In this document: positions 37,969 through 50,542 of the stretch, piece after piece
How positions within the stretch are numbered: the first letter of the stretch is position 1
Layout of the letters: every line of letters starts with the position of its first letter
Assembly: GCF_000189635.1 (NCBI RefSeq)
Contig: NW_002476335.1
Span: forward strand, 806,001 to 870,000
Direction of reading: 5' to 3'
DNA length: 64,000 nucleotides
Origin: Tetrahymena thermophila SB210
Taxonomy: Eukaryota; Ciliophora; Oligohymenophorea; Hymenostomatida; Tetrahymenidae
Program-made: the position numbers and the translations under genes
Notes under the pieces: model-generated
The model's input: only the letters and a program-made list of their open reading frames with translations
Told to the model about the DNA's origin: nothing
Database searches by the model: none

Positions 37969-39516
37969 ATGAGTAATGAATGTAATAGAATTTAAAAACT
38001 TAGCTTTAAGAAGTTTGATTAAAAAGTTTGCAATCTTTATTAGTTTAGGTATTCTTTATAGTACCTATTCCAGTCCGATTGCGACATTAAATTTAACTAT
38101 ATTTCTGCATTTAAGATGCTATAATAAATTATGGCATCTTGTGGAAAGATAGTACATTGCTTTTATAATCAGAGAGTCAATTTTGTAAAATATATTCTAA
38201 ATTAGTTTTATAAAATAATTAAAGGATTGATTTGATGCACCAAATAGATGATGAGCAATAAATATGAATTAGCTTTACAACTAAATAAAAAATAATTGAA
38301 GAACAGGAGCGCCTATTTAAAAAAAGAAATGGTAATTAACATAGTTTATTTACTTTCTGTTTTTGCAAAATACAAAACATTTATCTCTATCTCATGAGTT
38401 ATGATGCATTATTTTTAATATAATACATCAATCAGATGGAGATTAAATAAATTTAAGAGGATTTCGCAGAATATAGCATCTTCATATCTATACTCTTATA
38501 GTAGCCTCTTTCAATTTTCAATCTAATTAAATATTTAAAGATTTAGCATTTTACTTAACATGTATAAATTGTTCTTTGAACTTATATAGCATCAGTAGCT
38601 AACTAGTTTATTTTAATTTTTAGAAAGTGAAAAACATATAAATTTTATTATGAAATAAATTTTTTGAAATAACTCATATAATTTATATGATTAAGTCTAT
38701 TTCATTTTATTAACTTTTTTCATTATTAATTAAAGCAAAAAGACGACTAGAGACAAAAAACCCTTTAGCTTCAAAGCATTTTAATTTAAATATGATAATA
38801 GCAAAATATAGTTGCTAATTATGATACTTATTATGCATTATCACTAAGAAATACCTTTAATAAGAATTATTATAATTCTGAATGCTTTGTTTTCTGATCT
38901 AAATTGATAATAAGACATATAATATGTTCTTACAAGAATCCTCAAACAAATTTGCAACATATGTTAAACAAAAGATTAAAAACTTTAAATTTAAATAAAA
39001 AAAATTCCAGTATGATATAAATTAATCTACTGGAGATTCTACATAATTAACATAATTATATTTATAAAATCTAATTTATCATCTAATAAGTTAGCTTATT
39101 AAGCATGTATTCGTTTTTTATTTTATCGAAAGTATTAACTTTTAATTTTTTAGCAAATAATCCGCTTTACTTAATAAATTATTCTTAAATGTTTTAACAA
39201 ATTAAAATTGAAACAATTTCTTTATCCATCAACTGATAATATTATATTAATGTGTATATTTTAGTGAATAATAAATAGTTGGTATTCAAATATTTTTTAA
39301 TTTATGATGAACCAATTTTTAAGTTTTAAAAAATAAAAGTCTTTTATATTTGATTTTGCTAAGAATGAGTCTATTTATGTTTTAGTATCATCTTTACGAG
39401 TTAGATACATACATATTAACTAAAAGAAAAATAAAGATTAAAAGACAATATAACAATTTGTATTAAAAGATTGCTTAGCTAATATTTAGTTTTTTAGATT
39501 TAAATTCTAATATTGA
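37969..39516 (+). pseudogene. Broken coding-like region, possible relic of a large ciliate membrane/PAS-type protein
   Basis: Several stretches read like Tetrahymena protein but in shifting frames. They are: an 88-codon ATG-started frame (37969-38235) with more coding-like codons directly after its TGA; KPFSFKAFQFKYDNSKIQLL near 38760-38815; a run ending FSDLN* that continues, one base out of frame, as IDNKTYNMFLQESSNKF near 38908; and SFIFDFAKNESIYVLVSSLR near 39345. The last phrase resembles the PAS-like core of a large ciliate transmembrane family sometimes annotated tmcB-like. Some breaks could be introns, but the one-base shift near 38907 and the in-frame TGA near 39264 are hard to splice around. 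I judge it a decayed gene. The alternative is an unresolved multi-exon gene joined to 39858-40575. Confidence 0.4.
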
Positions 39517-39857
39517 AAGAGCATACATAAATCAATAAATGGGAAGGAAAAGCGAAATTGAAAATTTGAAACTAGGCTTATATATAGCTTGAGAAAATAC
39601 TATAGCAAAGAAGAATAGAAGCTAAGTGAATAACAAAAGCGCACTTTAAATTTCTAACATTTAATTTAATTAAAATTAATATTACCAGAAAAAATTAGAA
39701 AAATTTTGATAATAAAATAATCAAAGAAATATTGGCAGCTAATTAAACTCAAATACTTTTAATATCAAAAATCATAACAATAACAACAACAAAAAGCTTG
39801 AGAGCAAAATCAAATTAAAAAATATATTATTAAGTAAAAAGCAAAAATAGCTCAGCA
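39517..39857. other. Unresolved sequence, possibly exonic
   Basis: Two overlapping plus-strand frames are open here. One (39630-39857) runs directly into the ATG at 39858 in frame. It may be 5' leader of the next entry or a missing exon linking it to the relic upstream. Confidence 0.3.
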
Positions 39858-40575
39858 ATGGAAACCGCAATAATGTAGCAAGAGTAATTGTATCCTAGAG
39901 TACATAACATTCAGCAAACTGCCAGTAATCATTCTGAAGAAGAAGATTTAAGCACAATCCCTTGCTTAATATCAGTGAAAAAGTCGCATTCGACTCCTCA
40001 GAATAGCTTGGCTGATAAAATTAATCAATTTTCTGATCGCCAATAGCAGTAGAAAGAAAAAGAATTGCAAGAGATAAAAGAATGTATTATTTCAAATATA
40101 AATTTATCATTAAGCATTTTCAATAATCGATTTTATTGTAATAAAAGAGGAGAAAGTAGAAACATCAAATGAAGAGCAAGTGATCAAGTAAGATTATTTA
40201 TAAATTTTGCATGAATTTTTGGTTAGTTTCAGCGCAAATATTTTCATAGATGTTAAATCTCTTTTGCTATTTTGTTAGTATTTAGAGATCATTTATTAGA
40301 TTTGGTATTGGTTAATTCATTAATAAATTGAATGGAAAAATTAATTGAAATCAATAATTGTGCAAAACAAAACATAAGAGAAAAATTTATTAATTTCTAA
40401 TACTAAATTTTGAAAAATTAAAAACTAAAGTAGAAACAAGCAAAACTCAGCTCAATAATAAAAGAAGAAATAAGAAAAAGATGTAGAAATGAGAAAAATT
40501 TCTACTGCAGCCTCTGAAGAATTAAAAACTGATTACCCTCAGCAACTTAGCAAAAGCAATTCAAGTTCTTAGTAA
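39858..40575 (+). CDS. Partial gene model, polar Q/E/K-rich exons, unknown function
   Basis: Exons that join in phase are 39858-40083, 40148-40187 and 40431-about 40575. The encoded protein is Glu/Gln/Ser-rich: METAIMQQEQLYPRVHN at the start, SHSTPQNSLADKINQFSDRQ in the middle and KQEKDVEMRKISTAASEELK towards the end. The frame is open beyond 40575 into a Phe/Leu-rich stretch, so I cannot place the stop. The start is the first ATG after an in-frame TGA at 39627. It could be the C-terminal part of the broken gene upstream rather than a gene of its own. Confidence 0.4.
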
Positions 40576-41366
40576 TAGACAATTTTGTTTTTATTTTTTT
40601 ATTTTCTGCATAATTCAAAATAGTAAAATAAGCAATTAGTGTAGCTTTTCTTAGCGACATTAAAAGCAAGCGATTTCTTTCCTCCTTTTTTTCCTGATTA
40701 ATTTTTTTAAAGGAGACTCCTTATCTAATCCTCCTTTCTCTTTTCTCTTCAAAATATATTAGAAAAGATCGGCTCTTAGTTGATAGAATTTGAAATCATC
40801 ATTTTTCAGCTCTTCTCATTTTCTTTCTCTTTTTTCACCCTACTTTCTTTATTTCCTTTATTTTTTTTGCAGCAAAACTCAATCATCTACTTTGACTTGA
40901 TTTTCACTGATTTTGAGTTTAAACTAGAAAACCTTTTATGTCTATCATTTATTACTTTAAATACATTCCTTTTGCACACCTATCAGGCAAATAAGCTTTA
41001 GGCGCAGAATATTCCCTCTTTTTTAAAGTTTTATGAATTTATAAAAGAACTTAAAATACCATACAACTTCTATTGTTCTAATTTCCAAAATTTTTTCTTT
41101 CCATTCTGTTTTTTATCGAATTACTTCATTTTTCTAAGGAAAATTTACAAAGAAAACTACCATTTTTTTTAAAAAGATCAAATTCTGATTATTTCTTATT
41201 ACTATTAGCTCTTCAATTTATTTTTCAATTTTTTGACTATTACCTACCATAAACAAAGACAAAATAAATTTATATTTGCTTATGTTATTTTACTATCCAA
41301 TTTAGATGCAACTTGTTGGATTACAAAAATACTTTAATTGACTCAAATGACTAAAAGAGTGATATT
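40576..41366. other. Open, C/T-rich stretch of uncertain coding status
   Basis: On the plus strand one frame continues from the preceding exons without TGA for about 790 bases and on into the next gene. It reads very rich in Phe, Leu, Ile and Tyr. On the minus strand, overlapping Lys/Glu/Arg-rich frames are also open but broken (TGA near 40955, 40808 and 40612). Local GC is higher than in normal spacers. I cannot decide between a membrane-protein C-terminus on plus, a decayed basic protein on minus, and a long leader of the PUF gene. Confidence 0.35.
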
Positions 41367-43921
41367 ATGGCCAAACAAGAAAATCAAACTAATATACAAA
41401 GACAGGAGGAATCTAAAAAGTTATAGACGCTATATCAAGAATCAAGTGAGAAAAATAAGCTATTTGAAGAAAAAATTAGAAAAAGCATAAAAGAATTTGC
41501 TTTGGATAAATACTCCCACTTTGTTTTAATTCTTGTTTTAGATATAGGTATAAAAAAATTATTTTTAAAAAACTATTTTATTAAACTTACATGAAAAAAA
41601 TAATTTCATAGGCTCTTCCGGTCATAAGAGAATAATAATTGAAAGTACATTAAAAGAGAAAGAACTATTCAGCCATGAACAATTTGGTCACAAGATTTTA
41701 AACAAATGCATTGAAGTCTCTAAAAAAGAATTCATTGATTAATATAATGAATTCATCAAATATATTTTAGACAACTAATCAAAGACTTATCAGACTCTTC
41801 AAAATGATAAATTTGGTAATTATGTTATTTAAAAATGCTTAGAAATTTTTGATGAAGACCATTTATCACAGCTTCTGATTCTTCTGAATGCAACAGTAAC
41901 TGAAATTAAATATTTTAATATCTTTATTATTCTTTTTCTAATAAAATCATTAGCTTCTAATCAAACCTGAGCAAAAGCTTCCTAATTTACCAAAAGAAAG
42001 TTAATTAAAAGATAGTGATCTTTGCTCTGATTAATATGGTTGCTTAATAATATAAAAATTAATTGAAATATATAAGACCAAGCCTGATTCAAAAATCAAA
42101 AAACAAGTAATTTCTTAAATCAACTAATTATTATTTTTATTTTATGCTTCTTTCAAATCAAATTAGGTGGGACAAATGATTGAAAAAGTGATTAATGATT
42201 CACACCGCTTAGCATAAAGATAATTTTCCAATTATGTTGTACAGCAAATAATTGAAAAAGGTGCTCCTGAACACAAGAATATGTTATATCAAAATGTGAT
42301 TTCAAAACACTTCATAAGCTTAGCTATGGATAAATACGGAAGTAATGTAGCTGAAAAAGCGATAAAATATGCTGAGCCAGATTAAAAAAAATAAATTTGG
42401 GGTCTGATTTCTGCTAACAATTTTAGGTAAATTAAATTACATTTTAAATTTTTTTTTTAGGTTTTATTTTATTTATTGTGTAAATTTAATTAGGTTTTTA
42501 TCTATTTATTTTTGATTGATTTGGATGATAAAAATTTTAATTTTTTTTTGCTAATAAATAGTGCTTTACTTAACATGGTAAATGACCAGTATGCGAATTA
42601 TGTAGTCTAAAGAATTTTTGATTCATGTTCTAACAAAGAATAAAAATAAATACATTAATAGCTAAATTTATGGAGCAAAAAAAATCTTTTAAAAGAAAAT
42701 GGTAAAAATTATTTACTTTTAATTAATTAAAATCGATAAATAATTCAATTTAATTAAAAATTAAATTTAATTAAACTATTTAAAGGTAAGCATCCCTTCA
42801 AATATATTGATGACCTTCTAAGACAAAATGAGTTTCATAATAATTCTAACAACAGCTTTAGAAGTAATCAAGGCAAGATGGTAGCTTAGGGCAATTTCTC
42901 TACTAATAATAACTAGCATAGCTATTAAAATAGAAATAATTAAAATATGATGCATAATAATTAGAAATAATCTTAACACTTTAATAATTAAAATATGAAT
43001 ATGGAATACAACTAAACAATGAAGCAAACCAACTATGGTTTAGTAAATAAAAATAATTTTAATTAAAAAAATCAAAATTAACATCAAAATGTTAATTAAC
43101 CGAATTTCAACTAAAAGCACAGATAAAATAACATCAACAACAGTAGTAACAACTAGATGACCTCTTAAATGAAAAATCCTCAAATTTAAAACAACTAAAA
43201 TTAAGAGTCACCTTCATCTAACAAGCAAGTTTAGAAGTATGATTAAAATAATTTCAATAAAACTAGCAATAGAAAATAATCAATTCATAACAACTAACAA
43301 CAATTTTAAAATGTAAATAATAACAATTTCAGCTATAACAAAAACTAAAATGTTGAACCTAACTAAAGCTAAGGATAATAAAATAATAATTATGATGTGT
43401 AGATTAAAAATGGAAATACAAATAACAATAACTATAGCAGCTATAATAATCAATACTCTTCCCATGGAAAAAGAAATCAATAAGGAAATTATAACTCTTA
43501 ATAAACTAACAGCAACAGACCTTATAGGAGATAAAACAACCATAGAGGAAATTATAATTATCACAATCCAATTTATTACCAAAGCTATCCTTAACAATAC
43601 TTTATGTAATAACCATATTTTGGATTTACTCCCTACATTTATGTCAATTAGCCTTCTGAATTTACTGACCCATAACTTTTAAACTATTTCGATCCTAATA
43701 ATTTAATGAACCCTCCTTATTTTGATTTTTTATAAGGTGCTCATATAAAGGTCTAACAAAATAAAAACAACTAAAATGACAACAACAAGCAGGAATAGCA
43801 ATCAGAAATTACAACTTAACCAAATTCTCTTAATTCTCCGCAAACAAACATTGATAAAAAGTAAGATGAAAATTAAGAAAATCAAACAAATTAATAGGAC
43901 GGCAGCGAACCAAGCAAATGA
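41367..43921 (+). CDS. Pumilio/PUF-family RNA-binding protein with prion-like C-terminal tail
   Basis: Six exons: 41367-41547, 41612-41895, 41954-42106, 42167-42426, 42562-42701 and 42786-43921, giving 717 aa. PUF repeats fill about residues 30-335 and are recognised by their base-contacting helices: KFGNYVIQKCLE, QYGCLIIQKLIE, FSNYVVQQIIE, KYGSNVAEKAIK and QYANYVVQRIFD. By the PUF code the last four read C..Q (A), N..Q (U), S..E (G) and N..Q (U), so the protein should bind UGUA-core RNA, normally in 3' UTRs, to repress or localise mRNA. The last ~380 residues, one long exon, are Asn/Gln-rich with some Tyr, Gly and Arg and look like a condensate-forming tail. The start ATG lies just before a coiled/charged leader (MAKQENQTNIQRQEESKK). 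Confidence 0.9.
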
Positions 43922-44599
43922 AGCAAGTAAAAAAAATGCTAGCAGTGTCCTTTTTTACAATTTAGTAATTTTTTTATAACTTTTAATTCCTCAGTTGTGG
44001 GTTTTATGACTTAAAAATGTTTCTTGGCAAAACAATATTTTCTATTGATAAAATTAATATTAGCTTATAAAAACTATATAAATATTCACTTTTAAATAGA
44101 AATAAACTTAACTAAAAATACTTTTCATATATATAATTATATTTATATACATATATTATCATCAAGAGTAAAAAACACAAAATATACATATCTTAAAAAA
44201 ACAAAAGGTATGTTTCTTTCTCTTTTTTTCTTTTTCTATATCTAATTTATATATAAAAATATAATTAATATCATGTTAAACATACTTATTTTTTTGTTTA
44301 TTTGTTTGTTTGTATATTTCTTCTTTTTTATGCAATTTTATCTTCCAATTCTATTTACCAAATACTGTTTGTACACACACATATATTGAAATTATTTATT
44401 TATTTTTCGAAGTTTGAACATTTTTAATACTTTTTTATTATTAAATAAAAACGGCATTAATCTACTCTGGTAAAAGATATTTTTATGCTACCAAATTTTT
44501 TATTTATTAATTTTGATCCATTAAACATAATTGAATTTTATTTTATTAACTTTTTAGTTTAAAAATGCTAATTTTTTCATAATTTTAAGAAAAAAACTA
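43922..44599. other. Intergenic, AT-rich
   Basis: A spacer between the PUF gene and the duplicated secreted-protein locus. It contains T-rich and alternating TA tracts (about 44130-44165) and no ORF. Confidence 0.5.
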
Positions 44600-45094
44600 G
44601 TCTATATAAACTTTTGACTTATTTTCAAAATAAATGGATAATATTAAATTTTAAAATGTTCTTTCTATTATATTAAATTAAATTAATTTTTTAAATTGGA
44701 AGTGTATGTATCAATCAAAATGAGAAAAATTGCAAATTGAAATAAAAAAATATATTTATTTTCTATCAAGTTTATTTTTGATTTTAAATTAAAAATGAAT
44801 TATATGGATAAATTTATGTTGATTGTTTTTAGATATTTGGATAGATTCTTTTCTTAATACTATAAACCAGATATATTTCGTTTTTGTGAAAAAAAATCTA
44901 GAATTACTTTTTTCTTTAAAATATATAAATATTAATAAATTTTTACTTTAAAGTATAAATAAATAACATGAGAGTTCAAGTTAAAAAATAAAATTTTTTT
45001 ATTATTTGATAATTCATTTTAATTTAAACAATTTATCATAAAAATAATTAAATTATAAATTATTTTATTATTTTTCAATATTTTCTAAAAACGA

Positions 45095-45287
45095 ATAATT
45101 TGGAATCGTAAAAACGGTATTTGATACTGATTTCAAATATTAACAAAAAATAAATGAGAAGAAAAAGGAATTGGATAAGTTAATTAATTAAATGCAATGA
45201 ACTTTTTTTCTTCAAAAAGCAATATTAATTTATTCAACGTTTTGTAAAAAAAAATAAATCAATAAATTGATAAAATTAATAAAAAAG
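45095..45287 (+). promoter_or_regulatory. Conserved 5' flank of secreted-protein copy 1
   Basis: The ~190 bases before the ATG share blocks with the same position before copy 2: AAAAACGGTATTTGATA, TTAACAAAAAATAAATGAGA and GGAATTGGATAAGTTAATTA. Surrounding intergenic DNA has diverged more, so these are candidates for shared promoter and leader elements. This is inference from conservation between two copies only. Confidence 0.35.
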
Positions 45288-48081
45288 ATGAGAAAATCTT
45301 GGATCATTATTGCAGCACTACTAGTTGTATCTGCAGTTGCTGATGTAAAATTAGTAACTTCTGAATTCTCTGCTAAGAATTTCGATAGCTCAGCCGTATC
45401 TGGTTGGTCAGTTACAGGAAACAAAAATAACAATTTAGTTTCTACTTGCGGTGATCAATCTATTTTTGGTGGTTATGATGCTTTTGGTGCTCGTGCCAGC
45501 GCTAGCAAAGACTACAATTCTGGAGTCGATCATTTTGAACTTACTTTCAATTTCGATATATACACTGTCGATTCTTGGGGTAAATTCATCTTAATAATAC
45601 AAAAAATATATTTTCAATTTTTTAAGTGCTTTTTAATACTTAATCATTAATGAGTTGCCATATTTGTGAATAATAAATAATTGCTAATGACGATTAAGCA
45701 TAATATTAACAAAAATTTTTAATTAATTAGATAATGAAGTCTTTTCTCTTTACGTCGATGACTAGTTAGGTAATATATTTATTCATCAAACTCCAATTTT
45801 TAATATATTTTATACTTAAAAAATACAGTTTATAGTTTATAAGCTTAATTCAATACAGTCTCTCCCAGACCAATTAATGGTGCTTGCGGTTCAGCATCAT
45901 GGTAAGATAGATGGTAATCCGTCACTGTTAAGCTTAATCACTACAGAAGATAATTCAATGTTAGATTAACCTCTACTCTTGATTAAGATGCTAGTAAAAT
46001 CAATTTTTTAAAATTTATTGTTTCTATAATATTTTAATATTAATTTATCAGATGATGAATCTTGGGGTGTCAAGAATTTCTAGATTCTCGCAAGACACGG
46101 TGGTGGTAACATTTAAGTAATTAGTGAAGAATTTAGCTAAGACTCATTTAAGAGCGATGCTTCTTCATGGACTGTTGTCAACGTTTCACCAGCATTTACT
46201 ACATGGTAATTATTATTTTTAAATTTTAATAAATTACTCCATCATACTAATATATTTATTGATTCATTCTTCATCAACGTATTGTTTAAATTGTTATATT
46301 TTATTTGCAATAGTGGTGATGGTAACAAAATTTTCGGTGGTTTCAATTCTATGGGTAGGGATTCTATTGTTTCTAAAACCTACAATAATTTACCTTCTCA
46401 TTATGGTGTTTTATTTGCCTTCGATCTCTGGCTTATTGATTCACCTGATGGCAATGATTACGTTTAAGTCATAGTTGATGGTTAAATATCTAGATTCTAC
46501 AGACCTGATTGGAACTATGGTGACCCTTAAAATTTCTTATGCGGTGTTTAAGGATGGTCTGAAAGAATTGTTAAAATTAACCTTTTCGTCCCTCACAAAG
46601 GTCCTTCAATTAATATTGCATTGAGAGGTGTTTTTGATGAAGCAAAAGACAATGAATCCTTCGGTTTCAGAAACCTCAGAATTGTTTCTCTTGGTTGCTC
46701 TTCAGCAAGATGCCAATAAGTTTCAAACGAATTCTATCAATAAACTTTTGCTGATCCTTAAGGCTGGACAGATGAAGGTGGAAATGCTCTCCCTTCTCCT
46801 TTCAAAACTTGCTCTGGAGCTACATTATTTGGACCTTTCTCAGTTCCTATTGAAAAAACCTATGACTCACTCTAACCCCACTCTGGTGTAAGAGTCTTCT
46901 TAAGAGTCTTTGCTCTTGGAGATTGGTCAAACGCTAACACTAATTTGAGATTCTTCGTTAACGATGTCTTAACCACTCCTAAAGTTGCTGCTGAATTCGC
47001 TAAGAATAAAATTTGTGATGCAGACACAGAAAGCGTTAGAAACTACTTCATTGATGTTCCTCATGCTAACTCTATCTTAGATCTCGATATTAAGCCCGTC
47101 AACTTTGCAGGAAACACTAAATATACTATCAGAGATTTATCCGTAACAGCTTACGTTGAAGAAGGTCAAACTTTGATTTCATCAGAATTCACCTAAGTCA
47201 ACTTCGATAGTGCCACTGGTTGGACTGTTAATGGAAACACAAATGGAGTAACTACATCAAGATGTGGTAGGTTCTCAGTCTTTGGTGGATTTAATGCTTT
47301 TGGAAGAAAGACATCTGCCTCTAAGTTATATAACTCACTTCCTGATCACGACTTCGCTGTCATCGTTTTCACCATTTACTTCATTGATACTTGGGATGTA
47401 AAAAATTATTTAATTTCCTAACTTCATCTTAATATTAAAAATAATTTTATATATAAAGAGAGAAAACTTTAACGTCGCTGTAGATGATGCCATCATAAAG
47501 AGAATGACTAAATCAGATACTTGGTCTGGACATTAAAACTTGTGCGGTAGAGGTGATTCCATGGAAGAAACCTACACTGTCTAACTTTATGTACCTCATT
47601 CTGCTGCTACCCTTAAGCTTACTTTTAGTGATGAACTTGATCAAACAACCGTAAATAAGATATTCTTTATTAATTTATCATATAATTAAAAAATTTAAAC
47701 TAATAATAGGATGATGAATCTTGGGGTATTAGAGATTTATCCGTTCTTGTTGGTAAGAACCAAGGTGCTGGTTATGTTTCTAAAGACGATACTAACTGCA
47801 TTTAAATTTTCACTGCTTGCAACTACGACGGCTAATCACTTTCTGTCTGCGATGATATCCCTGATTTATCTGCTATTGGATGGACTAAGCCAATCAGATC
47901 TATTAACATTCCTTAAGGAAAGAGTATTAAAGCCTACAAGTCTGCTAATTACAAAGGAGATTTCAAGGAATTCACTTCTTCTCAAGATTGTTTAACTGGT
48001 CAAAACTATCTCCTTATTAACAGAGCTTTCAACATTGACGTTGAACCTGAAACAAAATTAAAACACTAAAGAAGAGTTTGA
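45288..48081 (+). CDS. Secreted four-module protein, copy 1 of a tandem pair
   Basis: Seven exons: 45288-45579, 45731-45769, 45829-45993, 46052-46205, 46314-47397, 47459-47650 and 47710-48081, giving 765 aa. The N-terminus is a clear signal peptide (MRKSWIIIAALLVVSAVA, probable cleavage before Asp). The mature protein has four related modules of about 160-200 residues. Modules 1, 2 and 4 share FGGYDAFGARASASKDYNS, FGGFNSMGRDSIVSKTYNN and FGGFNAFGRKTSASKLYNS, each followed by a beta-rich IDSW/IDTW segment and DDESWG. Module 3 is more divergent (FGPFSVPIEKTYDSLQPHSG). This motif set is typical of a large ciliate extracellular family, probably beta-sandwich folds, with few conserved cysteines per module. 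There is no C-terminal membrane anchor, so it should be secreted or stored in granules. Ligand and role are unknown. Confidence 0.88.
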
Positions 48082-48140
48082 AAAAACAAGCTTCTTTCAG
48101 ATATTTTTAATATAAGTATGATAAATGTTTGTATTGTATT

Positions 48141-49859
48141 TATTATTCTTATCCACAAATATAAAAAAATATATTGTTTATATTCACAACATATAATTAT
48201 TGTTATATTTTGCCTGTTATTTCTCAGTTTTTATTTTATCTAATTATTACTTCTTAGATATTATCTTATTTATTTTAATTAAATTAAAGTTTCTTCCCCT
48301 CTCTATTTTTATGGAAACTCCTTTCTTATTATTTTTAAAAATATTTTAGTAAAGGAGGGTCTAAAACTATAAAAAATTTTTTATTTTTAAGTGTAATCAA
48401 TGTTAGCTTTATTTAGAAGCTAATTAGAAGATAAAATTTTAAAATAATTGTAAGTACTATTTAAGTAATAGATTTTATTATATATTCTGCTAAAAATAAT
48501 AAAAAATAAAATATTCTTACCTAATTTTGAAATTCATTTTAATTATTTTCATTGTGATTATAATAAGTAATTTACTTTTTTTTTAAAATTGTAAATAGTA
48601 AATAAAGATTTCATAGTCAAATAAATATAAAACTGAAAATTTTTGATAGCATTTTAATTCTTTTTAATAAAATAACTTTGTAAAATGAAGTAAAAAATGT
48701 AAACACTGCATCATATTTCTGCTAGAATTTATTTTTTTTGTTTTATTAAATTCGAATATCTTTTCTTTGCTCCTCATTCTAACTTCTCGAAAAATTTATT
48801 TTATATTTATAATAACCCCTTTTTAATTATTATATTTTTCTTGCTTTACTATTATAAAAGTCTATAATATTTCAAATATAATAAAAAATTCAAGAAAATA
48901 GTTTACTAATGTATTAAATTTTTTATTTAGATCTTTGAAAAACTAATTTAAGATTATTAAGCATTTCTTTAGAATATTTCAAAATATTAAAATTTAAAAC
49001 ATTATTAACTATTTTCAATTCAAAAAAAATTAGAAAGTTTCAATTAAAAAAATAAATTAATGAGTTTCAAAGCGATTATTAAATCTTTATAACATCTAGA
49101 AAAAACATGACTAAAAAATTAAATTATCTAAATATTAAATTTTTAATGCAATCAAAATAACTTATTCGTTTTAATATTAATATTATAAAATAAATTACCT
49201 TATATTTTTAAATTTATTAATAATTACTTAGAAGTAGTAAATAAAGAAAATTACAAAAGTTATTACCTTTTTTAATATTTATTTACGATTTATTAAAAGA
49301 AAAAGAAAATATTTTCAAAAGCTCTATATTTAAAGAAGGCTAAATCCTAAAAAATATTATCCTCTTTTTTATTATGGTTAAATATATTAGATTAGTTTGT
49401 AATTTTACAAATTATATCCATTCTTGATATTTATAAATTGTTTTTAAACTACAAAATTGAAAAAAAAATTATGAAGCCATATAAAAGACTTTTGATATTT
49501 ATTTATTCTATTAAGAAATATTTCATTCATATCATAAATAGATTAATTTAATTAAAAATTAAATCGTATTTTTATTTGTTTTTTGACAAAGTTTTTTGCA
49601 TTATCATTTGTATCAATAATTGACCGCATTTTAAATTAATAAATAATACTAATTTATATCAATTTTATAAAAACATCCATGTGATTTTATAAAATATAAA
49701 TGTAAAATTTTAAATAAAATTAGAAGTAACTTATAGTAAGTAATTTATTGTAAAAAATTAAAATTGCATGATATAACCTACACTTGAAGCAAGAAATTGA
49801 ATGAATATATACTTTTATACAATTTAAAAATAGGAAACCTCCCTTTTTAGAATAGTTCC
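48141..49859. other. Intergenic between the tandem copies, AT-rich
   Basis: About 1.7 kb of very AT-rich sequence without ciliate-code ORFs of note, RNA-like structure or transposon signature. Confidence 0.5.
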
Positions 49860-50349
49860 AAGAATATTTTTAAAAACTTTTGGCTTATTTCCAAATGAGG
49901 TGTACAATATTAAATAAAATATTATTTAAATTAAATTAATTTTTTAAATTGGAAGTATATTAAAATGTAACATTGAAAATTGAAATAAAAAAATAAGAAA
50001 ATTAATTTATTTTCTATCGAGATTTATTTTTTATTTTAAATTATCAATTAGTTATTTGGATAAATGAATGTAAGTAATTTTTTGATATTTGGATGGATAT
50101 ATTATTTTCTGGATACTTTAAACAAGATAAATTACGTTTTTGCTAAAATCTAGGATTATATTAATTTTTTTTTATGTAAATTTTAATAAAAGTTACATTA
50201 AAGTCAAAATAAATAACATTAGAGTTCAAGTTAAAATAAAATATTTTCTTTTATTTCATAATTAATTTAAATATAAAAAAATTAATATAAAAACAATTAA
50301 ATAAAAAACTATTTTATTATTTTGCAATATTTTCTAAAAATAAAAAATT

Positions 50350-50542
50350 TTTAATAATAAAAACGGTATTTGATATTGATTTCATTCAATTATTAACAAA
50401 AAATAAATGAGAAAGTATAGGAATTGGATAAGTTAATTAATTAATTAAATGCATCGAACTTGTTTTCTTTAAAAAGATATTTATTTATTCAACTTTTTGT
50501 AAAAAAAATTAAATAAATAAATTGGTAAGATTAATAAAAAAG
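50350..50542 (+). promoter_or_regulatory. Conserved 5' flank of secreted-protein copy 2
   Basis: This segment carries the same sequence blocks as the 5' flank of copy 1 at matching distances from the ATG, including AAAAACGGTATTTGATA and GGAATTGGATAAGTTAATTA. It probably contains the shared promoter and leader. Support comes only from the comparison of the two copies. Confidence 0.35.

Larger units (their letters stand above)
44600..48140 (+). repeat. Tandem segmental duplication, copy 1
   Basis: This block, a multi-exon gene plus about 690 bases of 5' flank and about 60 bases of 3' flank, is repeated in direct orientation at about 49860-53525. Exons are more similar than introns, but flanks and introns are still clearly alignable by eye, so the duplication is fairly recent. 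Confidence 0.85.

Noticed and set aside
41367..41620. Continuation of the upstream Phe-rich frame into the PUF gene as one fused protein
   Set aside because: The frame used by MAKQENQ... with a GTATAA...ATAG intron gives far better protein and joins the PUF repeats in phase; the other frame is open only by chance here.
43280..43597. Minus-strand hydrophobic ORF of 105 aa and overlapping plus ORFs in other frames
   Set aside because: They lie opposite or out of frame with the Q/N-rich last exon of the PUF gene, which reads through in one frame to a TGA stop at 43919-43921.
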